Notes: generated by a model from the sequence alone, not told the origin. DNA of 64,000 nt from CAVUCH01 sp963697705 (GCA_963697705.1 CAVOPA010000006.1:310001-374000), one strand, 5' to 3'. Positions 44,606 to 52,914 are shown, numbered from the stretch's first letter. Translations and numbers: made by a program.

Positions 44606-44979
44606 CACGGCCGACGCGTGAGCGGAAATTGCTGAAACACCGCTGCTCAGAATCAGTATCCCACGGTCGCGGCGCTCGAGAGGCAAGAGGCTGGCGGTTT
44701 GACGGGTCGGGTGCGACAACCACCCAAAAGCCCGGTCAGGCTTGGCGTTGATAGACAAGCGGCAGCCCAACGCGTGGCGCCGGGACAGTCGTCGGGTTCT
44801 GAATAGTGCGTGACAGCTTCAGGAAGCGATCAGGATCGCGACGAGCTGCAGCCCTGGTCCGCGCGACCAGGCGCTCCTGCGATCTCCTGATCGGTCTGAC
44901 GCAATGGCGGCACTCGTCGCGCCGAGGAACTGCACTGCATCCCCGGATGGTGAGGCTGTCCCGCCGTCGAAGGGTCGTG
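44606..44979 (+). other. Gene-free stretch before duplicated segment copy 2
   Basis: No coding frame, promoter or structure that I can support. Confidence 0.4.
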
Positions 44980-45584
44980 AGGCATCGGCATCTGGATCGC
45001 CCTGAGACCCACGCTGTATTCGGAATCCGCCCACCCTCGTCCACACGGCGTCGACACGCCGTCAGCACGCAATGCGTCCAGCCGCGCGTCGATGGGAGCC
45101 AGGTTGACGCGCAGAGAATCGAGGTCCTATGATGCGCATCGGACTTTTGTCGGAAGGAGGCCAAGATGACGACCGTCTTCGTTCACCACCGCGTAGCCGA
45201 CTACAACACCTGGAGACCAGAATATGACCGCGTGATGGCGGCCGACTGGAGCAAGGACATCCGAGCACAGCGCGTCTGGCGCGGGCTGGACGACCCGAAT
45301 CTCGTCATCGTCGCGAGCACCTTCGATTCGCGGCACGCCGCCGAGGCTGTCTTCAATAACGCCGCCCTGCGTGAGGCCATGGGGCGAGGTGGCGTAATCG
45401 AATCCTCCCTGCGGATTGACTATGTCGATGAAGTAGCCGCCGGGACGCGCTAGGACACGAGCGCGAAGACCTACCAACAGACGGCAACCGTCCACTGAAC
45501 CGGATCAGGGCAGGTCCGCGCTCGCGGCCGTTATGCCGGACCAGCGAGACGAACTGATCGCCGCACTCCACCAGCTCACTGCCT
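44980..45584 (+). repeat. Duplicated segment, copy 2
   Basis: Direct repeat of 41553-42141, 3.4 kb away. It carries 16 extra bases between GTTGACG and the conserved TATGATGCGCATCGGAC just before the gene. Downstream of the gene the two copies again stay similar for about 130 bp, then diverge. Confidence 0.85.
45166..45453 (+). CDS. Small dimeric alpha/beta-barrel-like protein, copy 2
   Basis: 95 aa, identical in protein sequence to the product at 41723 and with the same GGAAGGAGG ribosome site. The recent duplication, with stronger conservation in the gene than in its flanks, suggests either gene conversion or selection on the product. Same fold assignment and same lack of a named catalytic residue as copy 1. 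Confidence 0.75.
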   Translation: MTTVFVHHRVADYNTWRPEYDRVMAADWSKDIRAQRVWRGLDDPNLVIVASTFDSRHAAEAVFNNAALREAMGRGGVIESSLRIDYVDEVAAGTR

Positions 45585-45622
45585 TTGATTCGGATCAGCG
45601 AAGCGGCCTCGGCGTTGGTCTC

Positions 45623-45832
45623 CTAGCTGCCTACGGGCTCACGTCCTGGCTTCTGGAGGCTCCAGACGTGCCAGCACGTCGTGCAGCGGACGTAGACGAC
45701 GTACTCGGTCCGCAGGGTCACTCCCGCGCTCGTGGAGCCACAGTCGTCACAGGGCGGTATTGCGAGTCGCTGTAGACGGCGATCGCGAAAGGTTCGGTGC
45801 GCCTCGGCTGGGTCGGTGCGCTCGGTCGCCAC
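45623..45832 (-). CDS. Zinc-ribbon microprotein 1
   Basis: 69 aa. Two CxxC knuckles: PPCDDCGSTS and VRCTTCWHVWSL, 20 residues apart, a rubredoxin-like zinc ribbon. An Arg-rich helix (HRTFRDRRLQRL) precedes them. The second knuckle ends C-W-H-V-W, similar to C-Q-H-V-W of the next microprotein. First of four such genes within 1.3 kb, on both strands. Function unknown; such ribbons bind nucleic acid or protein. Could be chance, but the cysteine pattern argues for a real gene. Confidence 0.5.
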   Translation of the reverse strand: MATERTDPAEAHRTFRDRRLQRLAIPPCDDCGSTSAGVTLRTEYVVYVRCTTCWHVWSLQKPGREPVGS

Positions 45833-45906
45833 GGTCAGCTCCTTTGAGTTGGAGCTGGACTATATCATGGGACTGGCTTGCTCTTGGGCCCTACCGTCGC
45901 GACATG

Positions 45907-46095
45907 TCAGCGGGGGCGATCTTCCGCAAAAGTGGCCGCGTGATCATCCAGTTGGCGCGGAAGCTGGCCTGATGCGTACTCGTGTTTCCAGACGTGCTGG
46001 CACTGCTGACACGCAAGGTACGTCCAAGCTGAGGTCAGGACGGCGGGTTCGATGTCCGTCGAGTCGCACGCTGGGCACCGAGTCGGCTTCGGCAC
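45907..46095 (-). CDS. Zinc-ribbon microprotein 2
   Basis: 62 aa from GTG 46095. CPACDST (knuckle 1), then TSAWTYLACQQCQHVWKHEY (knuckle 2). The 20-residue second half is almost identical to that of the protein at 59204 (CQHIWKHEH there), so the two are paralogues 13 kb apart, which strongly supports translation. Residues after the ribbon are acidic/polar. Unknown function. Confidence 0.65.
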   Translation of the reverse strand: MPKPTRCPACDSTDIEPAVLTSAWTYLACQQCQHVWKHEYASGQLPRQLDDHAATFAEDRPR

Positions 46096-46165
46096 GACTA
46101 AAACGTAGTCAAGCCGCGTGCCGTCCGCCCGACTCGCCGGTTTTCAAACTTGACCACTACCGACA

Positions 46166-46269
46166 GATCTGGTGCTGAAGGTGTTCGGGAAGGGGCAGAA
46201 GGAGCGGCTGGTGCCCTTCTCGCCAGAACTACGGCGGCGGGTAATCGAGTCCTCCGTGCGGATTGACTA
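46166..46269 (+). pseudogene. Tyrosine recombinase (integrase) fragment fused to scrap of the 95-aa gene
   Basis: DLVLKVFGKGQKERLVPFSP then ELRRR is the beta-hairpin and following helix of phage-type integrases (typically V-x-G-K-G-x-K-x-R-x-V-P). The catalytic R...H-x-x-R...Y parts are absent. In the same frame it passes into VIESSVRID-stop, which matches the end of the duplicated 95-aa gene (GVIESSLRIDY). This is a junction scar of a mobile element and a third, decayed copy of the duplicated segment. Confidence 0.65.
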
Positions 46270-46357
46270 ATGTCGCGGCATGACCGGCTGCATCGATTCG
46301 CTGAGATTCCGACGGCGACGGTGCGCTTAGGTGCCGTCGCCTGCCATTTGGGCTGTG

Positions 46358-46546
46358 TTAGGGCGTGGCTCGCCGTCGTGCCGCGAGGGACGCACCGATC
46401 ATATCGAGCACGCGGTCCTCAACAGTGACGCGCCACTGCCCCCCACACCTGGGGCAGTAATACGACCGGCCCGTCAGCGTCGGTTCGTACCCGTACACCT
46501 CCTCGTTCGCACAGGTTGGGCAGCGCGCGTGGTCAACGTACGTCAT
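46358..46546 (-). CDS. Zinc-ribbon microprotein 3
   Basis: 62 aa. ARCPTCANEEVYGYEPTL (knuckle 1) and YYCPRCGGQWRVTVEDRVLD (knuckle 2), 20 residues apart. It differs in sequence from the second microprotein but has the same size and layout. No neighbour explains it; the integrase scar lies 90 bp away. Unknown function. Confidence 0.6.
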   Translation of the reverse strand: MTYVDHARCPTCANEEVYGYEPTLTGRSYYCPRCGGQWRVTVEDRVLDMIGASLAARRRATP

Positions 46547-46702
46547 ATAGCGTCCCTGCTGGGCAGACGTTGCAGCCCCGATGCAACTTCAGCGCCGGCA
46601 ATGCTTTATGGCTGTGTTGCGCGTCGTTGCTCATGTGGTGCCGTCAGACAGCCAGCCGCGCGAGTCGATCGTAGAGGCGTGCCGCTTGCTTCCCTCGCTG
46701 TC

Positions 46703-46891
46703 ATGCCGGTCCGGAGCGCTGCCATCCCACCAGACCTGAGCTGCCCGTACTGTGACAGCGGCAAGCTTCGGGAGTGGGGCGAGTTGTTGATCGCCCAACC
46801 GCCCCAGCAGCTCCTCGTCACCTGCCTAGAATGCGGGCGTGTGTTCAGCTGCACGCCCATGCTGCTCGTGGAACACCCTCTCGCGCACTGA
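46703..46891 (+). CDS. Zinc-ribbon microprotein 4
   Basis: 62 aa from ATG 46703 (the frame is open to 46331 but is not protein-like upstream). DLSCPYCDSGKLREWGELLI (knuckle 1) and LVTCLECGRVFSCTPMLL (knuckle 2, with an extra Cys). Opposite strand to the other three. Its stop is 10 bp before the response-regulator start, so the two may be co-transcribed. Confidence 0.6.
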   Translation: MPVRSAAIPPDLSCPYCDSGKLREWGELLIAQPPQQLLVTCLECGRVFSCTPMLLVEHPLAH

Positions 46892-46901
46892 CGAGCGTCG
46901 T

Positions 46902-47366
46902 ATGCGTGTACTGTTTGTCGATGATGATCCGGCCTATTTAAGTGCCTGTGCGATGATCCTCACCGCCGACGGGCACGCGGTCATTGCGTGTGCGGGTTTC
47001 AACGAGGGCCGACGACGGCTGGCCGAAGACCACTTCGACGCGCTCATCACGGACGTGCGACTCGGGGCCTACAACGGGCTGCACCTCGTCGTGCTCGCCG
47101 CTCCGTCGATGATCAAGATTGCGCTTTCGGCATTTCCGGACTCAGTAATCCGCCGAGAAGCGGAACAGGCAGGGGCGCGGTTCGTCGTGAAGCCGTCGGA
47201 TTGCGCGACCGTCTCGGCGCTGTTGGCGCAGCAGTCAACCGATAACGCCCACGACAGCACAACCACGGCTCTAGACCTAGTCGGCAGCTCGAGGCGCACG
47301 AACTGCTCCTCGTTGATCGTTGTTCGAGCGCGCTGTCACATTCAGCGCGAAAGCAAGCCACGATGA
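46902..47366 (+). CDS. Stand-alone response-regulator receiver protein
   Basis: 154 aa. Receiver domain about 1-115: MRVLFVDDDPAYLSACAMIL (acidic pocket), FDALITDVRLGAYNG (phospho-acceptor Asp near residue 53), IALSAFPDS and RFVVKPSDCATV (Lys). No output domain; the last 40 residues are low-complexity. The start at 46902 follows the fourth zinc-ribbon gene. No histidine kinase is adjacent. It probably relays phosphate or controls a partner protein. Confidence 0.85.
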   Translation: MRVLFVDDDPAYLSACAMILTADGHAVIACAGFNEGRRRLAEDHFDALITDVRLGAYNGLHLVVLAAPSMIKIALSAFPDSVIRREAEQAGARFVVKPSDCATVSALLAQQSTDNAHDSTTTALDLVGSSRRTNCSSLIVVRARCHIQRESKPR

Positions 47367-47385
47367 CTCAGGTTTCTCTTCGAGC

Positions 47386-47862
47386 CTAGCCATCCTTTTT
47401 CTTTGTGATCTTGATGGGGCCAGTCTCCGGAAAGAAGATCCGTCCATCCGGGAATCGATACGGAAACGCTTTCTGTTGCTCCTCGTCGTCGCGCTGCTGT
47501 CGCAATCGCTGGCCTGTCTCGCAGTAACAGCATTCTTCACAATCAATGGTGAACGCGCTGACGAACAGATCGAACTCGTTGTGGACTCTTTTCAGCCAAG
47601 GTTCCATCTCGCGCCCGCTGGCGAACAAAATCCTGTGGTCGCACGCGAGCCGGACCTCTGCCGGCATGTCTAGCAGGGAATGGTGCTTGTCGTATCTCCC
47701 GCCAGTGATGTAGTCAATCGTGATGATCTTTACTTTTGTTACCCCATTCGTGTTCTTCTTTCTTCCATCTTCTTCTCTTCCTGTTTGACTAAATCCGCCC
47801 GCTGGCGCTCCGGCCCCCCAGTCTCGAGTCCCTTGAACCGTGCCAAGCGGGTTACGCTGCAT
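47386..47862 (-). CDS. Hypothetical protein, unrecognised, in AT-richer stretch
   Basis: Open for 158 codons. The part from about residue 43 looks protein-like (KVKIITIDYITGGRYDKHHS; LFASGREMEPWLKRVHNEFD; IDCEECCYCETGQRLRQQRD with four clustered Cys; RFPDGRIFFPETGPIKITKK). The first 40 residues do not. ATG 47667 is an alternative start, though neither has a clear ribosome site. Base composition is visibly less GC-rich than the neighbours, suggesting foreign origin. No family recognised. Confidence 0.4.
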   Translation of the reverse strand: MQRNPLGTVQGTRDWGAGAPAGGFSQTGREEDGRKKNTNGVTKVKIITIDYITGGRYDKHHSLLDMPAEVRLACDHRILFASGREMEPWLKRVHNEFDLFVSAFTIDCEECCYCETGQRLRQQRDDEEQQKAFPYRFPDGRIFFPETGPIKITKKKDG

Positions 47863-48175
47863 CCTTCCGGATGTCGCGGCCCGGTTGTTCGTCGTTGAGG
47901 GTCGTCGTCTGCGTCAGTATACCGGGTGTTCGACGCGGCTGGCCGACGCGCTCGAGTGGTCGAAATGCCCAGACGTGCTGCCGACGCTCGCGCCGCGGGC
48001 GCTCATCGTGAGCGACCCTACACGTCGGGTGCGTTTACGACGGGTTCGGGGACCGCGTAGCGCAACTGCCGCCCGTCGTCCAAGACGTACAGCTCGCCTT
48101 GAAGAAGCCAATTGTATACTTCACAGACCCAGACGGCGCCGTTGAGAGCCGTGCCGGTAGCGGTCAAGTTTTGCC
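47863..48175. other. Gene-free stretch before secreted methyltransferase
   Basis: About 310 bp. A minus-strand frame ending at 48018 reads GELYVLDDGRQLRYAVPEPV but overlaps the methyltransferase start and lacks a start signal. Nothing else supported. Confidence 0.35.
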
Positions 48176-48823
48176 ATGATGCGACACGAGCACTTGCTCC
48201 ACATCCTCGTCGTCCTCTGCGCAGTCGGCACCGTGCACGCACAGCAACCCGATGCCGCCCAGATCGCGCAGGAGCGCAGGCAGGCCGAGTTCGACGGGCC
48301 CAAGCTCGTCGAGGTGCTGGAGTTGAAGCCCGGCATGACCGTGGCCGATGTCGGTTCCGGCTTCGGCGCGATGACGGTGGTGCTCGCGCATTGGATCGGC
48401 TCGGGCCGCGTGTTCGCCACCGACATTACCGAGAATGCGCTGCGACAAACGCGCGAGTACGTGAAGAGGGAAGGGTTGACGAACGTGACCGTGATCGAAG
48501 GCGCAGAGGCAGCGACGAATCTGCCCGACGCGTGCTGCGATGCGATTGTCCTCCGTAATGTCTATCACCACATCACGGCAGTCGACGCGTTCAACAGGAG
48601 CGTTGTCGCGTCACTGAAACCTGGCGGACGGTTGGCCATCATCGACCTCGAGGATCGAAGGGGAGGTCAGATTCCTAACGGTGTGCCCGCCAATCGCGGC
48701 GGACATGGCGTCCCGCCGGGCATCGTGGTTGAGGAACTCAAGGCCGCGGGCCTCACTCACATCAGAACGACTGAAAAATGGCCACCGGGGGAGCCGACGT
48801 TTCTTGCGCTGTTCCGAAAATAG
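48176..48823 (+). CDS. Exported SAM-dependent methyltransferase-like protein
   Basis: 215 aa. Begins with a Sec-like leader (HLLHILVVLCAVGTVHAQQ) and then a class I methyltransferase fold: VLELKPGMTVADVGSGFGAM (motif I), GRVFATDITENALRQTREYV, DAIVLRNVYHHITAVDAFNR and LKPGGRLAIIDLED. SAM is not expected in the periplasm, so either the leader stays as a membrane anchor with the domain inside, or the protein has another role. Similar leader-bearing methyltransferases are common in this phylum. It is a single gene. Confidence 0.85.
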   Translation: MMRHEHLLHILVVLCAVGTVHAQQPDAAQIAQERRQAEFDGPKLVEVLELKPGMTVADVGSGFGAMTVVLAHWIGSGRVFATDITENALRQTREYVKREGLTNVTVIEGAEAATNLPDACCDAIVLRNVYHHITAVDAFNRSVVASLKPGGRLAIIDLEDRRGGQIPNGVPANRGGHGVPPGIVVEELKAAGLTHIRTTEKWPPGEPTFLALFRK

Positions 48824-49101
48824 GACCTGCCGACGAGATACCTCATGGTTCGTTGCCGCTTCTTCGCGGCCCGCTTCACCGCGGGCCGTTTGTCGGTGTA
48901 CGGCGAGCGGCCGTCAGGACGCTGAGCGTGTGACAGACTCGATGTACGCGGCCCGCGCCTACCCGTTCACGAGCATCACGACGGCGATGTCTTCGGCTGT
49001 GTGGCCTGCGAATCGGGTTTACATGGCGCAAGTAGTCGCGTGCGACGAGCACCTCGACGCGTCTAATCCGGTGCTCACTTGTGTTGTCACCCATCAGTCA
49101 C
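48824..49101. other. Gene-free stretch downstream of methyltransferase
   Basis: Contains a short dyad GCGGCCCGC...GCGGGCCG at about 48867-48890 that may act as a terminator. No gene seen. Confidence 0.35.
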
Positions 49102-49162
49102 GTGGGGCAGGGCTTCAGCCCTGCAAATCGCGCTCGCAAGCAGGCCTGAAGGCCTGCCCCAC
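49102..49162. repeat. Inverted pair of REP-like palindromes
   Basis: Unit 1 GTGGGGCAGGGCTTCAGCCC plus TGC (49102-49124) and unit 2 GCAGGCCTGAAGGCCTGC plus CCCAC (49140-49162). Each is a hairpin with a CTTCAG/CTGAAG-type centre, and the outer GTGGGGCAGG and CCTGCCCCAC ends are inverted, giving a two-unit cluster about 60 bp long. Extragenic. Confidence 0.75.
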
Positions 49163-49638
49163 ATGACTACACAAGTGAATCGCGGGTTTAACGTGGTGTA
49201 AGCAACGGCTGGCGCCGGCAGCGGTTCTCGGTGACGGGCCGTTGCTACGGGTGCGCGTGGCGCAGCGGCACTGTCCTACCGTTGATCCGGCGATGTCCAA
49301 GGCGCCACGACACCCTCGCCCACAGAGAGTCCGGATTGCGCCCGGCACAGTTCGGCAGACCGCCGTCAATGGGGAGATGTTGGAGTTGAATCCTACCGAC
49401 GCGGAGCGAATCGTAAAGGCCTGCAGCGAGCTGGGTACTCTGCCGGCACGACGACGACCTGATCCGACGCGTCCTCGACATGGCGTGATCTCGCGAGTTC
49501 TGCCTTGGGCCGGGGAGGCGAGGCGTTCCTGCTCGGCGCCGGGAAGCCGGGCGTCAGCCGTCGAGCCTCTCGTAGAAAGATCTCCGGAAAGCCTGAGGCT
49601 CTCGCATAAAATCGCACGCGTAAGAGGAGGCGAATACT
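49163..49638 (+). other. Stretch without a supported gene before DinB gene
   Basis: A plus-strand frame from ATG 49293 (SKAPRHPRPQRVRIAPGTVR; NGEMLELNPTDAERIVKACS) could be a small protein but runs on into the DinB gene in another phase, and I recognise no family. Confidence 0.3.
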
Positions 49639-50151
49639 ATGAGCCGAGTCCACGCGCTCCCGGTGCTCACCGTGTGCACGATCCTGGTCGCGGCTCCGGC
49701 GTCGGCGGGCGACTTCAGGGCCGTGTTCGCGAAACACTGGCAAATCGCGAGGGAGTTCACGCTGGCGGTGGCCGAGGCCATGCCAGCGGAGAGTTACGAC
49801 TTCAAGCCCACTCCTGAACAACTGACATTCGGACGGCTGATGACGCACATCGCCGCGCAGAACTCCGACAGTTGCGCAGTCGCCACCGGCGCGACCGCAG
49901 TTCCCGAGCCGCAGGTGAGCGACAAGGTCACTGCGATCAAGTACCTCACCGAGACGTTCGACGCGTGCGCCGCGGCGTTGACGGCGATGCCGCCGGAGCG
50001 GTTGGAGGCCGAAGTCTACACGTTCCAAGGGAAACCGGTGCTCGCGGAGGAAGCGCTCTGGTACACGTTTACGCACATGGCGCATCATCGCGGACAGGCG
50101 GAGGTCTACCTGCGAGTGAAGAACATCACGCCGCCGGCGTGGCGGTTCTAG
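49639..50151 (+). CDS. Secreted DinB-family protein
   Basis: 170 aa. AGAGGAGG lies 9 bp before ATG 49639. Sec leader (ALPVLTVCTILVAAPASAGD). DinB four-helix bundle: FAKHWQIAREFTLAVAEAMP, YDFKPTPEQLTFGRLMTHIA, and the metal-ligand pattern FTHMAHHRGQAEVYLRVKNI near the end, where the family has H-x3-H. Candidate metal His are in RLMTHIA and HMAHH. DinB-like proteins are usually cytoplasmic; the leader is notable but frequent in acidobacteria. Enzymatic role unknown. Direct repeat A begins 20 bp after its stop. Confidence 0.9.
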   Translation: MSRVHALPVLTVCTILVAAPASAGDFRAVFAKHWQIAREFTLAVAEAMPAESYDFKPTPEQLTFGRLMTHIAAQNSDSCAVATGATAVPEPQVSDKVTAIKYLTETFDACAAALTAMPPERLEAEVYTFQGKPVLAEEALWYTFTHMAHHRGQAEVYLRVKNITPPAWRF

Positions 50152-50170
50152 CACTCTCCGGGCACGCAGG

Positions 50171-50543
50171 TCGATCTCGTCGCAGAGCGTGTCCTTCGCG
50201 TCCTTGGACCGCGATCAGCATCCCTGCAGGTGTTCTGCGGTAGCATTTGCGCGCAATGACACGGCGTTCGATGCAGCAGGCGGGGACCGTGCCGAGAAGC
50301 TCCGTTCGGCGTTCGGTGCCAGCGCCGCCCCTGCTCTGTGCGGTGCTGCTGGCCGCGCTCGCCGGGGTGCGCGGCGCTGAGGCGCACCCCGTGCCGTTCA
50401 GCTATCTCGATCTTCGGCTGAAAGCCGGCGTGCTCGAAGGCAGCGTGACCCTCCACGTGTTCGACCTCGCCCACGACCTCGATATCCAACCCGCCGAACG
50501 ATTGCTGGATCCCGCGTTCGCGGCTGAGTGCGCCACCGCAGTG
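50171..50543 (+). repeat. Direct repeat A (373 bp), left border of glycosidase/TonB island
   Basis: From TCGATCTCGTCGCAGAGCG to GCCACCGCAGTG. It matches 56629-57003 with two single-base indels and a few substitutions, about 98 percent identical by eye. It holds the promoter region, start and first 96 codons of the HupE/UreJ-type gene whose full copy starts at 56716. Confidence 0.9.
50256..50543 (+). pseudogene. HupE/UreJ-type gene, 5' fragment
   Basis: The first 96 codons are nearly the same as the intact gene at 56716 (leader PPLLCAVLLAALAGVRGAEA, then HPVPFSYLDLRLKAGVLEGS). Homology stops after ATAV at 50543, and the frame continues through unrelated sequence to 50624. All membrane helices are lost. 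50545-50794 shows no other gene. Confidence 0.85.
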
Positions 50544-50794
50544 TGCATCTCTGAACCTTTCTCGAGACGAGATTCCCGCCCTGGTGGTCGGACTCGCAGA
50601 CGACCGAATCGCACCTGTTCCTGAGTCCTTCGCCTGAGCGTGTTGAGCGAGGACAACACGATTCATGTATCCGGCTGCATCGACCCTGGGTATCCGAAGC
50701 CGACTGGCATTCATCAAGCCATGCTCCCGCCTTCGCTTCCCTATGACTGCGATACATTACGATTCATTCTGCTCGTGACCCAGGGGGGCTCAGC

Positions 50795-52888
50795 GTGTCA
50801 ATCACAGTCGGCCAACCAGCTCGCCGCGGGAGGCACCGGCCGAACGAAGCCGGGCCGTTGATGCTCACGACGTTGGGAACAGCCGTGGCATTCGGCCTGC
50901 TGCTCGCGTCGCGACTGGTCCACACCATCGGGATCGAATCGGCCGCCGTCGACGCCGACGGGATCCGCGATCTCGGCGTGATCCAGGGCCCGCGCGCCGA
51001 GCTTCCGGCGCGCTTCGAGGGGTCGCTGCTGCTCGAAGCCCGGCCAGAGGTTGCGGCCGCCTCCGAGCCACAAAACTGGACACACCGCGTCCGGATCGGC
51101 GCCTATGGCGCCCCGGAGAAGAGGGCCTCCGCCATCGTGCGCGAGGCCACGGACAGCCATGTGTTCGGCATCGAGGTGGACAACGACGTCACTGGTCGCT
51201 ACGAGAGCTTCCTCGATCCTGAGGAAAAGCTCGCTGCGATCCGGGAGCTGGCGGAAGCGGCCCACGCTTCCGGGAACCGTGCCTTCGTCTACATCGCCGG
51301 CACCGAGTGCATCACGAAGGACGGCGACAAGAGCCCGCACACCCTCGCCAAGGACCATCCAGACTGGCTTCAGCGGAAGCTCTCGGGCGAGCCCGCCTCG
51401 TTCACGAGCGGCGCCGCCTTCTGGATAAGGAAGGGCGACGAGGATGTCTGGATCTCGCCCTACGCCAAGCCCTGGCGTGAGCAGTACATGGAACGAGTTC
51501 GCCAGATCGCGGCCACAGGCATCGACGGCATCTACGTGGACATTCCCTACTGGATGACCCACTTCGACGGCTGGGAGGACTCCTGGGCCAGCTTCGACGA
51601 CTACACCGTCGAGGTCTTCCGCCAGAGGACCGGCCTCGATGCCCGCCGGGACCTGAAGCTCGGCGACTTCGCGGATCCGCATTTCCGCCGATGGATCGAC
51701 TTCCGCATCGCAACGATCACCGAGTTCATGGCCGAGATCGATCGTACCGCCAAGTCGGTCAACCCGGGCATCATGACCATCCCCGAGATCTATCCCGGCA
51801 TCGAGCGGGAAGCTGTGGTGGTCGGCGCCGATGTCTACGAGCTGTACCGGATCACCGATGCCATCGCCCACGAGTACGAGTTCGGCGGGGGCGACCACAT
51901 GGCGACCTCGCGCACTCCCCTCGACTGGTTCCGCTATCAGGTGGGGATGCACTCCTTCCGCGCCTTCGCCCAGGGAAAGGCCACCTGGATCCTCAACTAC
52001 TCCTGGGACGGGGACAAGAACATCGCGCCGCCGGAGCCGATGATGAACCTCGCCATGTCCCAGGTGATGGCCGGGGCGAACTTCTGGGACGCGGCCACCC
52101 ACGTGATGTCCGGCTCCAACGATCTGCCGACACGCAAACGCATTTTCGAGTGGATCGAGAAACACGAGAGGACCCTGTACGCGCCGCGCGAGCCGATCCA
52201 TCCGATCGGGGTCTACTTCTCGCCGGTGACGCGGAACTACTTTCCGGATGTATTCCTCCCTTCCTACCAGGGCATCCTGATTCTGCTGATGCAGAGGCAC
52301 TTCGAATTCCAGGTCGTGACGCCGCGAACCCTGGCGGCGTTTCACGGCTCGACGCTCGTGCTTCCGGACGTGCGGATGCTCGAAGAGGCCGAGCGCGAGG
52401 CGCTCCGCGCGCAGGTCTCCCGCGGGGCGCGACTCGTCGTCACTGGCACGGACGCGACTGGCCTCGCCCCTTCGGACGCGCTGACGCGATTCCCGGAATG
52501 TCCCGGACGAGCGTACCTGGCCGACTTGGAGAACGACTTCGGGAAGGCGGATCATTCCCAGGTTGCGGATTTCCTCGCGGCCCTCGCGCCCGATTTACAC
52601 GTCCGCGTCGAAGCGTCCGCGTCGGTGGCGACCCAGATCGCGCGAGTGGACGGGAAGGTCCACATCTTCTTCGCCAACTTCAAGGGCCTCGTCGCTGGGC
52701 AGAACGCCGTTCAGACGGCGGAGAAGGGAATCCGCGTGACCGTGCCTGCCGCCAGCGCCGGCACGGCCTGGTTCCTGCCCTTCCTCGGCGAGGCGCAGGA
52801 AGTCGAGGGTCAGCGCCATGACCGCGACCTCGTCTTCGTCCTGCCGGATGTTCAGAAGGGCGCGGTCGTGTGGTTCGAGTCCCGATAG
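50795..52888 (+). CDS. Glycosidase-like TIM-barrel protein with beta-galactosidase-trimerisation-like domain
   Basis: 697 aa. GTG 50795 is preceded by AGGGGGGCTCAGC; ATG 50861 gives a shorter leader (LGTAVAFGLLLASRLV). The middle (about 100-440) is a barrel with DSHVFGIEVDNDVTGRYESF, YIAGTECITKDGDK, GIDGIYVDIPYWMTHFDGWE and MTIPEIYPGIEREAVVVGAD. Candidate acids are in YVDIPYW and IPEIYPG. About 465-580 looks like a trimerisation-type Rossmann domain (STLVLPDVRMLEEAEREALR; GARLVVTGTDATG). A beta-sandwich tail ends it. The exact GH family is not recognised. Exported. It faces TonB receptor 3 convergently inside a region bounded by direct repeats. Confidence 0.7.
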   Translation: MSITVGQPARRGRHRPNEAGPLMLTTLGTAVAFGLLLASRLVHTIGIESAAVDADGIRDLGVIQGPRAELPARFEGSLLLEARPEVAAASEPQNWTHRVRIGAYGAPEKRASAIVREATDSHVFGIEVDNDVTGRYESFLDPEEKLAAIRELAEAAHASGNRAFVYIAGTECITKDGDKSPHTLAKDHPDWLQRKLSGEPASFTSGAAFWIRKGDEDVWISPYAKPWREQYMERVRQIAATGIDGIYVDIPYWMTHFDGWEDSWASFDDYTVEVFRQRTGLDARRDLKLGDFADPHFRRWIDFRIATITEFMAEIDRTAKSVNPGIMTIPEIYPGIEREAVVVGADVYELYRITDAIAHEYEFGGGDHMATSRTPLDWFRYQVGMHSFRAFAQGKATWILNYSWDGDKNIAPPEPMMNLAMSQVMAGANFWDAATHVMSGSNDLPTRKRIFEWIEKHERTLYAPREPIHPIGVYFSPVTRNYFPDVFLPSYQGILILLMQRHFEFQVVTPRTLAAFHGSTLVLPDVRMLEEAEREALRAQVSRGARLVVTGTDATGLAPSDALTRFPECPGRAYLADLENDFGKADHSQVADFLAALAPDLHVRVEASASVATQIARVDGKVHIFFANFKGLVAGQNAVQTAEKGIRVTVPAASAGTAWFLPFLGEAQEVEGQRHDRDLVFVLPDVQKGAVVWFESR

Positions 52889-52914
52889 TTTTCTGCCGCG
52901 GTCGCTTCCTCACT

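Noticed and set aside
45533..45775. 80-codon plus-strand frame starting MPDQRDELIAALHQL
   Set aside because: The opening is shared with 42091 because both lie in the duplicated segment, but the copies diverge at once and the rest overlaps the zinc-ribbon gene.
41553..46900. Integron gene-cassette array
   Set aside because: Small genes, duplications and an integrase scrap suggested one, and GTTATGC follows both 95-aa genes, but no partner core site or folded attC could be found and genes lie on both strands.
47840..48145. 101-codon plus-strand frame
   Set aside because: Protein is Arg/Pro-rich with no ribosome site or known family.
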